Shown here one piece after another: positions 35,167-47,032 of a DNA stretch of 64,000 nucleotides (position 1 is the first letter of the stretch; the number at the start of each line of letters is the position of its first letter). Origin of the DNA: Sepioteuthis lessoniana (Eukaryota > Mollusca > Cephalopoda > Myopsida > Loliginidae); NCBI GenBank assembly GCA_963585895.1, contig OY757939.1:30363809-30427808 (forward strand). The letters are read 5' to 3'. The position numbers and the translations under genes are program-made. The notes beneath the pieces are model-generated. The model searched no databases. It was not told where the DNA came from and saw only the letters and a program-made list of their open reading frames with translations.

Positions 35167-36025
35167 TATAAGATTCACAATTTGTTACTTTCTAGACTTT
35201 CTGTCTAGTAGAACTAACTTTGAAATAAAAAGCTTTTAGAATTTCTTTTCAATATTTCTCTTCTATTCCCAGATAACAAGCAAAAATCTTGACAAATACC
35301 CTCTGAAATTGATTAAAATTCAAATCATCTTAAAATGTTATGAAACCAATAAAAATAAGGATACTTGTCTAAATAAGGACAAAGCTTACATTATATAGTT
35401 TTATCATTCTTCTTTAGAAAAACAGCAATGTTAAAAAAATGTATGTTACAACTTGCATACTAGATCATAAAAAAATATTAGATAATGATTTTCTTTTTAT
35501 TCATATTATTTCAATTGTTAATATTAAAAGTAAAAAAACAAAAAGTAAATAGTACAATAATATATGACTGACTTTATTTAATCCTAGATACATCTACCCT
35601 TTTTTTCTTAACCCGATTCTATTTTTATTTCGAGAATAGTTCATTTATTGTTAGGAATATTGTCTTTTCCACTTTTATAAAACCTCATCATTTCGTCTAC
35701 TATGGTCTTAGTTGCTTGGGGTTATCAAAAATAAATAAACCATTTCTCGATGTGATTGAGAGTTACTTCCCTTGAATGAAAACGATGCAACTTGAATAAC
35801 AAAAGAAGGGAGAATATTTTAAGTGTTGTAATTACATCTGAAGCAAATAAAAATCTTTGCAATTTTAATGATTGAAATTTTTCATTATCTGTCTCTGATA
35901 ACAAAATTATCCCTCTTTTATGTTAAATTTTATTGAGATTTTCATTTGCCCCCCCCCTCTCTTTATATATATACATATATGAGAGAGAGAGAGACAGAGA
36001 GACAGAGATAGAGACAGAGAGAGGA
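34920..36025. other. AT-rich intron sequence with (CT)n and (GA)n tracts
   Basis: (CT)n at 35,128-35,164 and a (GA)n tract at about 35,979-36,020. No other feature recognised. Confidence 0.6.
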
Positions 36026-36029
36026 CTAT

Positions 36030-37000
36030 TTCTTTGTAGTTAATTTTTAATTGTTCTCAATTAGTTTGGAGCTTAGGTCAGCATCAGAAGAAGGAATTTG
36101 GGGAAGAAAATTTAAAGAAAAAATTTTCAAATGAGTTGATATGCAACGAAAGAAGTGACAAAAAATGAGCTGGTTTTGTAACATATATATTCGTTGAATG
36201 GAAATTATTTTTTAGTGTCTTGAACTGAGCATTTTATGATCTCTGCTATTATAGACACCGGGCAGTGAAATTTCACCAGAGTTAATGACTTTCATTATTC
36301 TTTGTCAAGGTCAAAAAATAAGACAGTACTCATCCACATTAAACACTGGCTAACTGCTTATTTTAATGATGCAATGAGAAAGTAGTTTGCACGATCCCTT
36401 TGGACCAATTAGACGGCATCACTGATAGTACCTCAGAAACATATAGATACACCAGTATCTACCATTTTTTCTTGACCCTTAGCAACCAGCCAACACACAT
36501 GCACTGAGCCACTGGCTCAGAAATGAAATGTACCCTTCTTCATTAGCTGGATTCAGCTAAGCAAATCAGTGGGACTTATGAAAACCTCATGTCAGACATG
36601 GCTAGTCTCTGCTTTGCAGCTTGTTGATTGATCAAGCTCCACAAAAATTCTGACAATACAACATGCAAACTCAGTGACTTTTGACAGTTTGACCCCACCT
36701 TTGGCTGCATTCATCCCACGTTCAACATAAGAGACCTTACATTGTTATATACAGCACACCAGTGCTGTATATAGACCCTCTTGAGGGTTATCCTGTACTG
36801 TGTCTCTGTCTAGCAGAAGGTCCAAAAAAGGAAAACCATCTTCCATGTTATCCATGCATCTAGAAAGAAACCATCCATCCACTATAACCCCTTCATATTC
36901 ATGTCAAACATGTGAAGCCAAAACCTTGAGTACCAAAATTTATCTTTCCTTCTGTTACTGTTCATCTAGACAACAAATATAACCATATCAGGAAACTGAA
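36030..37000 (-). mobile_element. Penelope-like element remnant (weak)
   Basis: On the minus strand a segment at about 36,780-36,870 reads MEDGFPFLDLLLDRDTVQ, resembling the LPFLD block just after the catalytic box in Penelope-like RTs. The rest is broken. The 3' side (36,030-36,200) matches 18,800-18,965. A (GA)n tract adjoins. Assignment rests on a short motif. Confidence 0.35.
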
Positions 37001-38790
37001 CTTTCTAGTATTAACTCTTCAATTACATTCATGAACACACCTTTCCTTTTTTTTACCCCTTGTTATTAATCATTCATTTCTTTATTACCATCTTTTTGTC
37101 TTCTCCTCTACATTACCATGCATATAATAAAGAACAAAGGACCTCAAGGTTTTAGAATGATCCATTAGTTGTGCATGAGGTCATCCAATACAAGTTGTAT
37201 GTAAAGTGGAAGGGTTGATTTATGCTGGATGTGACAAGAGAGAATCGTTGAATCCATACAAAGCACTTGATAAACAAGTTAAAACACTAACAGAGTGAAA
37301 TGAGAAAAACTTCACCCAGGACTAAAACGTAAACCAATGGAACAGAACATGGTTAGGCAGAGACCCAAGGTTCTAACAATTATGCATATTAAGTTCTCAT
37401 CAACTATGATGTTTCTGGAAGTCATCAACAAAAAGGAAGATCTCATGCCTCCTCATTTTTTTCACAAATCTAATGTTATAAACTGACTTTTCTGGCTTTG
37501 CACACATTTAAATGTATAGGTCTGTTTTAAATGTATAGGTCTGTATTTTTTCAGTTATTTAATAACTTGACAAAAATTCTAATGAAGAAATTTAAAAAAA
37601 AGAAGCAATCAAATAAACCATGATTTGAAATTAGAATTTACATTTTGTATACAACATTAAATTCAGAATTAAAATAGAAAACAATGATTTATATACAACA
37701 TTGCATTCTGAATTAAAATAGAAAACAATGTTTTATATACATTGCATTCTGAATTAAAACAAAAAACAGCCATTGGCTAACACTGATATAAAAAAATGTG
37801 AACAGAATTTTTGTGGAAATCTGTTTTAAGAATTTCAAAACTCTAAATTCTAGCAGTACTATTTATAATGAAATATAAAATCTTGTTTATTATGCTATTT
37901 CTCTTTTATTACAAATAACATTGCAGAAACAAACAAATTTTCAACAAAATTTATTAAAAAATAATGACACAATAATTATTGTTTATCCAATCATTATTTA
38001 CTAAATTAGAAATAAATAGCGCTATTAAATTTTTTGGAAAGAAAAAAGTGACTTAAGGAGGCTTTTAAGCAGAGTTCACACAATTGGATATTGATGGTGG
38101 GAGGAAATGTCTACTTTCAGAGGCTACTGCTGCAGACATCAAGTGTGCCTACTGTTATTACCTCTTTAGTATACTACTATTTCAGAATTGGAATCTCCAA
38201 AGACCAAGAATGCTTAAATGTCTACTCTCTGCTCTATCTTGTCTGAAAAAGGAATAATATTTATGTCTCTCCACAAGAGTAAATCCTTGCTTCTACCTCA
38301 TTTATATTATGAAAAGGTATAACCTGAGAAGCAGAACCTCAAGAACCAGGTACCCTTCAATTGTGATGTTTTGCACCAGACAAGACATGGCTATTTAAAC
38401 ACAATAATCAATAAGATTTAAATATCAATAAATAAACTTTTTTTGAAAATAAAAAATACATACTAAACCAACTGGATTTCAAGATTTTCTCAGATTTGTA
38501 GACTGAATTTTATTTTTTAGAATTTTAAATCCAAATATAATGTTTCAAATACACCAGGTCAACTATTTGGTTACAGCAAACAAACATCCTTTCAGATTAT
38601 CTTGTCATCATGCCATCTGAGGATTGCAAAAGTATGAAACTTATTTTCAACACCTTTTATCATTTTAGGTTATAAACCATCTATATTTTGATTTGGAAAT
38701 ATTGAGCACTGTAATTTGAAATATTGTTATAATTATTAGACAGATGTGAAAAAATAATTAGATATATTTATCTGGGAAACTGGAAGTTTT
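37001..38790. other. AT-rich intron sequence
   Basis: A three-copy tandem repeat (cattctgaattaaaatagaa, about 50-nt period) lies at 37,660-37,770. Otherwise I see no gene, exon or element motif. Confidence 0.6.
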
Positions 38791-38806
38791 ACTCACATCA
38801 TAATGC

Positions 38807-39242
38807 TGTAGCAGCCACAGATCTATTTCCTTTCGCGAATCAATGCCCCTGTTAAGAGAATCGGTCACTCACTGACCAATCAACTGGCAGAGCGCATTAA
38901 TTCCTTCTCCCTCTCAGGAACTATTTTTCTGGTCCCTTTTTCTGTAGAATGGACTACGGCAGAGAGAGTCTGGAGCTAGCAGAAGGAACATATCTCTTTC
39001 ACATGACTGCACTGATTCCACTTGGAACCCTTCGCTCGCTGCTAGCTTCAAACACGTTTCCTATGAACCAAGGACCGACATACAGACCACCGACGCAAAA
39101 GAGACACTTTCTCACTCTCACTCCTTCACGCCTGCTACTAATAAACCTTACTTTGTTGTGTTGTTAAAAAGAAGTTTTGTTATTCATTTGTGTTGCCTAA
39201 AATATATAGTGTTAGGAAAATTAACTAATTCCCGAAACGTCA
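38807..39242 (+). mobile_element. Solo LTR, family L1a, plus orientation
   Basis: 436 bp with TG...CA ends (TGTAGCAGCCAC ... CCCGAAACGTCA), flanked by a direct repeat taatgc (38,801-38,806 and 39,243-39,248). The flanks also share tca before it, so the duplication could be up to 9 bp. It matches 42,737-43,202 in inverse orientation over its length: tatttcctttcg.gaat, gagcgcattaattccttct, gaccaaggaccgac, tcacctgctac-like and attcatttgtgtt. A polyadenylation-like aataaacctt is at about 39,139. Confidence 0.7.
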
Positions 39243-40064
39243 TAATGCCAAGATAAAAAGTGGAATAATCATGAACTTGAAAAGTAACAACACCTTACCT
39301 TCCTTGGGCATTTTACTAATAAATAATAACAACAAACTAGTATTAAAATTTCATCTCAAATCCACAAATAAAAATGACCATATACATTTTTACTTACATC
39401 ATAACATCTAAATAAAAAATGAAATAATTATAGGTTTTTAACTTAGAACTCTTACAATCTTCCCCACCATTCAAATTTTTAAATGATGCATTTTACTATA
39501 TGGAAAATTCTTTCACACAACTTCAATACCCTAAATCTTTTATTCAACATACAAAATAAAAGCTCTCAAAATTCACAAACATGAATGTTTTCTAAAAATT
39601 CCTAAAAATAATTTCTCCAATTATATTTTATTACACGGATATATTATTTTACCCAACAATTCAACCACAAACATCATCAAAAATTACTTAAACGACCTTG
39701 AAATTGAAATAGTCAGTAACTCTTCAAAGACAATTTGGAATTTAATCAATGATAGAAATAACAACAACCACATTAAATCCAGTGCTTGAGTTTACACTAT
39801 ACAATGTCACAATTTTAATAAAACTATCTGGTAGAAGCATTCCATAACCTCCAAAAATAAATTTGTAAAAAAGAAAGGAAACATAAATAATGGTTTGGTC
39901 ATAAATAATTTAGAAACTAATCAAAAAATGTTTGTTTATAAACATAATAACAAAAAAGGAAAAATTGTTGAATCTAGTATCATTTCTAACCACAATTAAC
40001 CACATCAAACCGCATTTCTACCACATCTAACCACATTAAACAGAGATTTAGTTAAAATCCCTAT

Positions 40065-40071
<7 letters not shown>

Positions 40072-40139
<68 letters not shown>
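40072..40139. repeat. (CA)n microsatellite
   Basis: About 34 uninterrupted ca repeats in the 14.8-kb myosin intron. Confidence 0.97.
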
Positions 40140-40143
<4 letters not shown>

Positions 40144-40565
40144 AATAATTAGATAGATGAAAAGACTGAGAGTAGACTGACATTGATATAGATAGATGTG
40201 TTATAGAATGTTTGAAATAGATATGAACAAAACAAGATAGATAGATTGATGTGATATGAGTTTCTTTTTTAAGGAAATATGTTCTGTTTTTAAAATAAAT
40301 TTTCAAACATTAATTATATCACACAGATTAGAAACAGAACCCCATGAACAGAAATAGAATCTTTTAAACTTTCTCATTTTTTATTTCATTTAACAAATGC
40401 AAAATTAATTCAAATAAAATTTAGAAGATGTAACATATTCAAATTGCCTGATGAAGGTTTAATATTTTCATGTTTAAAAAACTGAAACATTTAACAGTAA
40501 ATTTTTCAAATTATAAGTAAAATCATCCTTTGAAGACCTTTTGTTTTTTATATTTTTACATTTCC

Positions 40566-40640
<75 letters not shown>
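40566..40640. repeat. (TA)n microsatellite
   Basis: About 75 bases of alternating at, interrupted once by tg. Confidence 0.97.
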
Positions 40641-40642
<2 letters not shown>

Positions 40643-41184
40643 TGGCAACTGTAGGTCATCAATGTTGCTTGGGCTTATATTTTTAACATAATTTACCATA
40701 TGAATAATTCAGAATTTTTAGAAGAATTTTAGCATCCGACTATATTTTTTTCTAAAAACAATTCAGCAAATCTTTGTACCTGTACAAAATTTAGCGATTA
40801 AATTGAAGCAAAAATATATTCTTTGAAAAATGAGAAGTAAAATGTATTAGAGATTTTTAAAGGTTATTTTTATTATTTTAACTAGAAATTTCTTTCTGTG
40901 AGTTATTTTACTTGAAGGATTTTTTTTTTTTTTTTTTACATCTGATTTTCATTGGCCTGAAATAATTAATCATGTTTTTTTTATCAATAAACATTTTTAT
41001 TGCACTGTCAGCAAAATTTATCTAAGTCATCATTTTAAGGCATGAAAATAAAACAAAGCTATAAAAATTAGTGAGTTAAAATACCTATTCATGATAGTTT
41101 GAGTTAGGACATTGAGTCCAACCAAAGTCAATGACAAATGACTTGTTCTGAGTCTAAAGAGCCCAACCCCCAGAATTGCCATTG

Positions 41185-41230
<46 letters not shown>

Positions 41231-41232
<2 letters not shown>

Positions 41233-41749
41233 AATTTCGTTAAACATATTAGACATTTTATGTCTACATATTTTCTTCTAGATGTGTTCGAATTTCTGTA
41301 TTACTTTTATCGTATTCGGGGGGAATTGATTTATGTATTGTCCATAGTTGTATGTATCTCTAGTACTTTCTGCCTGACTTCATCAGGGGAGGATCTATTA
41401 CAAAAGTGATGTAACTTTTGTTTTAGCATATTACTACTATGTAAGAGCATCTTTACTGTTGAAGATTATGGCATTTGCTTTTAAATGGATTTCTATAATT
41501 AGTGTCAGTAGCTGAAGACATTTAAGTACATTAGCACTGGTTTGAAAATTGATTCTATTAAGTGTCAGTTGCATGTTTCTAATATATAGTGCTTCGAGAA
41601 TCTGTAGTTTTTGTTTATTATTTTGATGTTCTAATATTGTTGTGTTGTCGGTAAAAATTTTCCGTAATTGTGTTGTTGGGCATGAATGTTTTTTTAAATG
41701 CTGAGCTATTATTATGTTTAATGAAATTTGTATTAACGAAGAAATGCTG

Positions 41750-41752
<3 letters not shown>
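41231..41752 (-). mobile_element. Penelope-like element, 5'-truncated C-terminal end and 3' tail
   Basis: The minus strand encodes an open stretch from about 41,750 (SLNIIIAQHLKKHSCPTTQL ... KQKLQILEALYIRNMQLTLN). The L.ILEAL.I......LN ending is typical of the C-terminal part of the Penelope-like GIY-YIG domain. The 3' tail contains a 5-bp hairpin (CCTGA TGAAG TCAGG) at about 41,372-41,387. The piece lies exactly between two (TA)n tracts (41,190-41,230 and 41,753-41,786), consistent with insertion into a TA microsatellite. Confidence 0.55.
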
Positions 41753-41789
<37 letters not shown>

Positions 41790-42287
41790 TAGATAGATAG
41801 GTTTTATTTATTTTCTATTCTAGTTTCATTTTCCAGAAAAGGAGTGGATTTAAACAGAAGCAGAAAATTTTAAAATAGATTCTTTACTTTAATTTAAAAA
41901 AAAACATTCTTTGATATCTCTACCAAAGTCAATGACAAATGACTTGTTCTGAGAGAATTTTTATGGCTTGAGGGATTAGCTCTTCCAGCTGAGCTCAAAA
42001 ACTCTTACTCTTGAATTCACCTCTGATATATATATATATATATATATTGGAATCAACTTAAAAATGCCTGCACCCTAAAGTGAAGTTTGAATGCATAGAT
42101 AATTTTTATGAATTTTGTTAGCTCAGATCCTGGGTATTTGATAGCCAAAGAGCAATTAAAGAATTTAAAAAAATTTTTTTAAATGTAAGATTAAATTTTG
42201 CATTTACCGTTTCTACATTTTAATTTATTTTGATATCCTCTAAACAAGCAAACCAAAAAAATAACTAAAAAATCAAAAGGTACTTAC

Positions 42288-42365
42288 AACATCTTTGCTT
42301 TCACAAAGTAAGTCAATGATATCACTTCGTAGAGTGTCTTTGTTCTTCTCTAAAAATGTCTTCAC
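42288..42365 (-). CDS. Unconventional myosin motor domain, exon VKTFLEKNKDTL...ESKDV
   Basis: This small exon has 78 nt (26 codons), phase 0 at both ends. The acceptor is aatgctttacag and the donor is GATGTT|gtaagt. It encodes VKTFLEKNKDTLRSDIIDLL and ends CESKDV. The FLEKN.DTL..D...L signature is shared by most animal unconventional myosins. The next exon in the transcript is 14.8 kb away at 27,523, and the residues join without a gap. A minisatellite of about 31 bp period lies just upstream of this exon in the intron. Confidence 0.92.
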
Positions 42366-42439
42366 CTGTAAAGCATTAAAAGAATTGACATATATAGATA
42401 ATGTAACAGAGAGAGTAAGATTTATATATGTTTGAGGAA

Positions 42440-43270
42440 CATATTCTTTATAGAACATAATGCATTTCTGTAATAAAAACCTTACCAGTGTATTTCTATA
42501 ATAAAATCATTGGCAGTAAATTTCTCAAATAAAATTATTCGCAGTGAATTTCGACAGTAAAATCAATATCAGTGCATTTCTATAGTAAAATCATTATCAA
42601 TGCATTTCTAGTGTAAACTCATTAGCAGTACGTTTCTATAATAAAATCGTTAGCACTTTTCTCATAAAATTATTAGCAGGCATTTTTATTATGTGTATGA
42701 TGGCTCTATTTTGTAAGTAATGCTTGCATCAATTTTTGGTGTTTTGGGAAATGGTTAATTTCTCTAACACTGAAAATTATTTGGTAACACAAATGAATAA
42801 CGAAACTTCTTTTAAACAACACAATAAAGAAAAGTTTATTATCGTAGCAGGTGAAAAGGAGTGAGAGTGAGAAAGTGTCCCTTTTGTGTCACTGGTTAGT
42901 AAGTTGGTCCTTGGTTTGTAGGAAGTGTGTGTGAAGCTAGCTGCAGCGTGTTCTTCAGTGAAGGGGTTACAAGTGGAATCAGTAGTAATGGATGTGAGGG
43001 AGGTCTGTCTGGGCTGCTGGCTAATTGCTCTCTGCCCATTGACTCACTACCCCAAAGGGACTAGAAAAAAATAGTTCTTGAGAGAAAGAAGGAATCAATG
43101 CGCTCTGCCTGGATTGGTCAATTAGTGGCCAAATCGCTTGGTGGGGGCATTAATTCACGAAAGGAAATAAATCAGTGGCTGCTACAAATTCTTGACCTGA
43201 CAATTACTTTCAACCAAACTTTCAATATATTTCTATCAAAAAATCATTAGCATTGCATTTATACTATGAT
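42440..43270. repeat. Minisatellite (about 31 bp) next to a myosin exon, interrupted by an LTR
   Basis: Degenerate units of the gcatttctataataaaatca and ttagcagt type at 42,460-42,690, continuing at 43,215-43,275 beyond the LTR. It ends about 90 bp upstream (in transcript sense) of the exon 42,288-42,365. Confidence 0.75.
42737..43202 (-). mobile_element. Solo LTR, family L1a, minus orientation
   Basis: Reverse-oriented relative of 38,807-39,242, about 466 bp, with ends TGTCAGGTCAAG ... CCCAAAACACCA in element sense. The 5' end has about 16 nt more than the other copy. No clear target duplication. It sits inside the minisatellite in the 1.07-kb intron between exons at 42,365 and 43,435. Confidence 0.65.
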
Positions 43271-43279
43271 AAAATAGAA

Positions 43280-43400
43280 GGGTAGACTTGGTTCTTTAGA
43301 CAACCAATCTAGGAGAAGGAAAACTAAATTCAAACCAGCTTTACTCCACTTAAAAATTGATCTTGTGTCACATGCTGCTGTGGTGGAGAGGTTGAATAAA
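43280..43400 (+). mobile_element. SINE family S1 3' fragment
   Basis: gtagacttggttctttagac, then caatctaggagaaggaaaac, aaattcaaaccagctttact and cttgtgtcacatgctgctgt. It corresponds to the second half of the S1 SINE (compare 51,235-51,345). No tRNA head. Confidence 0.6.
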
Positions 43401-43434
43401 TAGATAAACAGTGAGTAAATAAATTTCAACTTAC

Positions 43435-43560
43435 ATTGTAGGTCACTTTTCCAGCATAATGGAAAACAGAGAATTCCATTGAAGGCATTCTTGGTTTTTC
43501 ATACAGTGGATTGTACTGGTATTGGTAATGGCATTTGTCAAGAAATGATTTGTCAGTTGC
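43435..43560 (-). CDS. Unconventional myosin motor domain, exon ATDKSFL...AGKVTYN
   Basis: This exon is 126 nt (42 codons), phase 0 to phase 0, with acceptor tgtttttag and donor TACAAT|gtaagt. It reads ATDKSFLDKCHY, then NPLYEKPRMP, then FSVFHYAGKVTYN. HYAGKVTY is the conserved myosin strand that leads to the lower 50-kDa region. The KCHY...NPLY.KP.MP spacing is what points to a class XV-like motor. It is bordered upstream by a 16.3-kb intron and downstream by a 1.07-kb intron that contains a solo LTR. The frame is open throughout. Confidence 0.92.
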
Positions 43561-43779
43561 CTAAAAACATGAAAGAAAACAAAATTTAAGAGGAAAGAAT
43601 CATTTGGATTAATCCAATCAACATACTAAGTTTCATTTCAGGTTTTTATTTTACGTTTTCCATATTGGGTTGAGTCATAGATAATATGTTTTACTTAAAT
43701 ATAATTTATTCATGAATAATTTAACAATGAATTAATTTCAATCAATAGTAGATTCCCTATTATTTTGAATCACTTTTTG

Positions 43780-44470
43780 GTATTTAACTGTTTGCATGTT
43801 TATTCCTCTCAAGAAACATTCTGCTGGTTTCAAGCTCAACAAGTTTTCTACAAAAATTTTCACCTGATCTTCTTAAGAAAATCTTTTGTCATTTAGAACA
43901 TTTTATAAACAACAAAAAAAAATGGAAATCATTTGGTGCAAAGTCTGGTGAATACTGTGGATTGGATAGAACAGACCAGAAATAATCTAATATTTTTTCC
44001 TGCATAATTTTTGCGGAATATGGCCTTGCATTATCACAGGAGAAGCATAACATTTCTCCTACTGACTAGTGCAGGGCATTTTCTTCGAATATTTTCATGC
44101 TCACTTTTCCCATCTTTTTCTAGTGGTGGCAGATTGGGATGTACTGAGATCAAGTGAGAACTTTTCTGCTGATTGCATTATACTAATTCACTTAAAGCAT
44201 CTTTATCAAGGTCTGATCAGTGTCTTGGGCTAGGTTCATCTCTCAATGACATATCACCAGAACAAAACTCTGAAAACCAGTTTTGGAGTTGGTGGTCAGT
44301 CATGCCACCTTAGCCATTAACTATTCCTGTAGCTTTTTTACTAGTCTTGAACTAGCACAATACTACATATCAAATATGCACTTTCAGCACATCCCTTTTA
44401 AGGATGTGAGATCAAAGATTAAATTATGATGTATGCTCTTTCACTACTGAAATAAGAATGACTGATGGCA
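43780..44470 (-). pseudogene. mariner-like transposase C-terminal remnant
   Basis: On the minus strand at about 44,050-43,830: CDNARPYSAKIMQEKILDYF, then SNPQYSPDFAPNDFHFFLLF. DNARPH...YSPDLAP.D is the second/third catalytic Asp region (D34D type) of mariner transposases. Stops and loss of the N-terminal half leave it non-functional. Terminal inverted repeats were not identified. Confidence 0.65.
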
Positions 44471-44479
44471 TTCTTTAAT

Positions 44480-45490
44480 CAGGAATTTTTTGGCTGCATT
44501 AAAAACATTAGAAGTTTGAAATGTGTAGTTACAACTTGCTTTTAAAAAACAGAAATTATTTATGACTCAAGTTACTATTCTCTGATTAATTTCAATGGTG
44601 TGTTAACCTGTTATGGAGAAAGCAAGAAAAAACATTTAAAAAAGTTTTGTCTAAAATAATGAAAGTACAAAGAAAAAACAATTTTTTTCTGCTAAGAATG
44701 GTGATGTTTCACAGAGAGAGAAACATTAATTAAGGAAAAACAAGTGAGGAAACTCAAACCAAAAGGTCGTAAGGGAAGAAATTAGTTCCCGACTGACACC
44801 ATGAGGACATGCTGAAGGAGTCAGCAGACATTTCTTCAGGTTTGGGCAGAAAATTAAGCCAGCCTACCCTTGACATTGCACAAAGCTGCAGCAGATGATC
44901 TGTAGTGCTGAAGAATGGAAAAAGCTGCAGTATTCCCTCTGAAAAATGCCAAAAGGAACCACAAGTATGAAGACTTTTATGATAAAAAAAGACAGCTAGC
45001 TATCTTCAGATAAGTCTCCATGTTGAATTTTTTTCTCTCTCTCACATGAACTGTTCTATTCACACTTATGACTTATATGCACCATTCTACACATAAAAAG
45101 AACATTTTAATTGACAGGACATTCTGCCTTTCATTTTGTCATTAATATTTGTTTTTTTTTGTAATTAATGATCAGTTTTCCTATCTTAACCTTGAGTCCT
45201 GTTCATCTTCTTCAATCCTCAAAGAACAGGGCCAAGCCAAATAGATATCTGCTTCCTTTATTCTTTTGTTTTCTAATGTATGTGCAGCAGGATCTCTGGG
45301 GAAAATACTAGACATTTTAGAGGCTCACATGTGGGAGTTCCAGAAGGCTGTTTATTCACTCTGCTCCTAGAGAATTCTCTGAACTTGTAACACTGTTTAA
45401 ATTCATTTTATACCTACAGCTTGTATGCAGTTGTTTCTTAAGAGTCTTTTTTTTTGCACATGGTCCAAACAAATATAAATAACTTTTCAA
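44480..45490. other. Intron sequence without recognised features
   Basis: Moderately AT-rich DNA. I see no element motif or splice-flanked coding block. Confidence 0.5.
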
Positions 45491-45499
45491 TAGATAAAT

Positions 45500-45640
45500 A
45501 GAACCCTAATAGGTACTCCAACAGCATGGACCAAGGAGCGCTAGAGCTCCACCATCAAATGCAATTCATTTATAGGTGGAGGTCTTACCACTCTGCAAAA
45601 GGATATGGTCATGGTGTTCTAAACCCCACCTAAAGGGCTA
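45500..45640 (+). repeat. Dispersed repeat family A, copy 5 (partial)
   Basis: ccctaataggtactccaaca, ggaccaaggagcgctagagc, tccaccatcaaatgcaattc and ggtcttaccactctgcaaaa in family order. Confidence 0.6.
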
Positions 45641-47025
45641 TACTATTCTGCAGTTTGTGTTACCGAGAGAAAAAAATAGACAAAGGAAACTCCCCCACCT
45701 CAATGCCCTCTTTGTACAGCTAAAAAAGTTTGGAGAATCAATCAGCTGAAATATTGGCGTCATGGACATCTGTTGGTGTGTGTGTAAATGGAAGGAAATT
45801 AACTTTGTCTTCTATCATGGATTAACTGTGCACTTTTTAGATCAACATTTTTTTTTTTTAAGCATGAGGGATTGTCTAAAGGATTGTGCTCTCATGACAC
45901 ATGGTGGGGAATGAGTGCAATACCTTCTCTACAAATATAATGCCTATCAATTGAGAAAGCCACCAAAAAGATATACAAATTTTGTTTAAAATGTATTGTG
46001 ACTGAAGCTGTATTTACCAGGACACAAATGAACAAGGGATGTAACATTCATTTTCTTCAAAATAGTCCCCTTGGCTGAGACTGAAGCCATATTTACCAAC
46101 ACAGAAATGAAAAAAGAATGATTTCTTCAAAATAGTCCTCTTTCAACATAGTGAGTTGAAACACCTCTGAAATTCCACTTTGTGTATGATTTCTTTTAGT
46201 GTACTTTGTTGAGATGAACTTTTAGTTTAGGAAATAAGAAAAAAATCAAATTGCACAATCTTGTGTTTTGCAGCCAAAAAATTTTCTAAACTACTGACAC
46301 TGACTGCATGATTTAAAAAAAAAAGTGTTATTAAAAGAATGTAAAAACAATGTTATATAAAAATGTAATATTAACATTCAGCATCGCAGATAGAAGTAAA
46401 TTTACATCATTTGTTTCTTTGGTTTTACAGACCAGTTACAGTTACATTCCAAAAATTACAAATCACTCACTCAACAATTAAATGATTAAGGAAGAGAAAA
46501 TCTCAAAACATATGGCTGAATTGTAACTAGTTGAAAATATACTTTTGTGATTTAACTGCTCAGTCCAAAAAAAAAGTTGTAGTAAATGACTGAAATTGCA
46601 GATGATAAATACGTGTATAAGTATTACATTTCAACTAAATTTTTTTAGTAAATTATTGCAGAAACTTTCATCAGCTAAAAAAATACATAAAATACATAAA
46701 ATCTTTATCATGAACCATTTAGTCAATGATGCTAATTTTAATTATATAGCAAGATGACAAAATAAAATTCTTTGGACAGTGCTTAATAGTTTAAATTCTG
46801 CTATATTATTATTATTATTATTATTATTATTACTTTTATATTATTTGTTATATTTTATCATATGGACAAAATTTTTTAAATTATTTCAGTATTTTTGAAT
46901 TTTTTGATTTTTATTTATTTTCCAGAATGTATTTTAAGCTGACTGTCTTCACAAATGAATTGATCAGATTTTGAGTGGGGAGTCGGGGTAGATATTGCAT
47001 CATCCATATATATATGCATATATCA
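45641..47025. other. Intron sequence with transposon scraps
   Basis: A segment near 46,140-46,290 (gagatgaacttttagtttag, cttgtgttttgcagcc) resembles 25,905-25,990 and 52,500-52,605, so a short old repeat family is present in all three. A (TTA)n tract lies at 46,804-46,832. No gene. Confidence 0.45.
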
Positions 47026-47032
47026 TCATCAT

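Larger units (their letters stand above)
39250..41189. other. AT-rich intron sequence with long microsatellites
   Basis: Contains (CA)n at about 40,072-40,139 (34 repeats), (TA)n at about 40,566-40,640, and poly(T) at 40,919-40,937. No coding feature. Confidence 0.7.

Noticed and set aside
41370..41410. Possible second hammerhead ribozyme (CTGATGA followed by GAAAG on the minus strand)
   Set aside because: There is no stem II between the two boxes, GAAAG is not followed by a pairing stem III and NUH triplet, and the sequence is better explained as a CCTGA/TCAGG hairpin.
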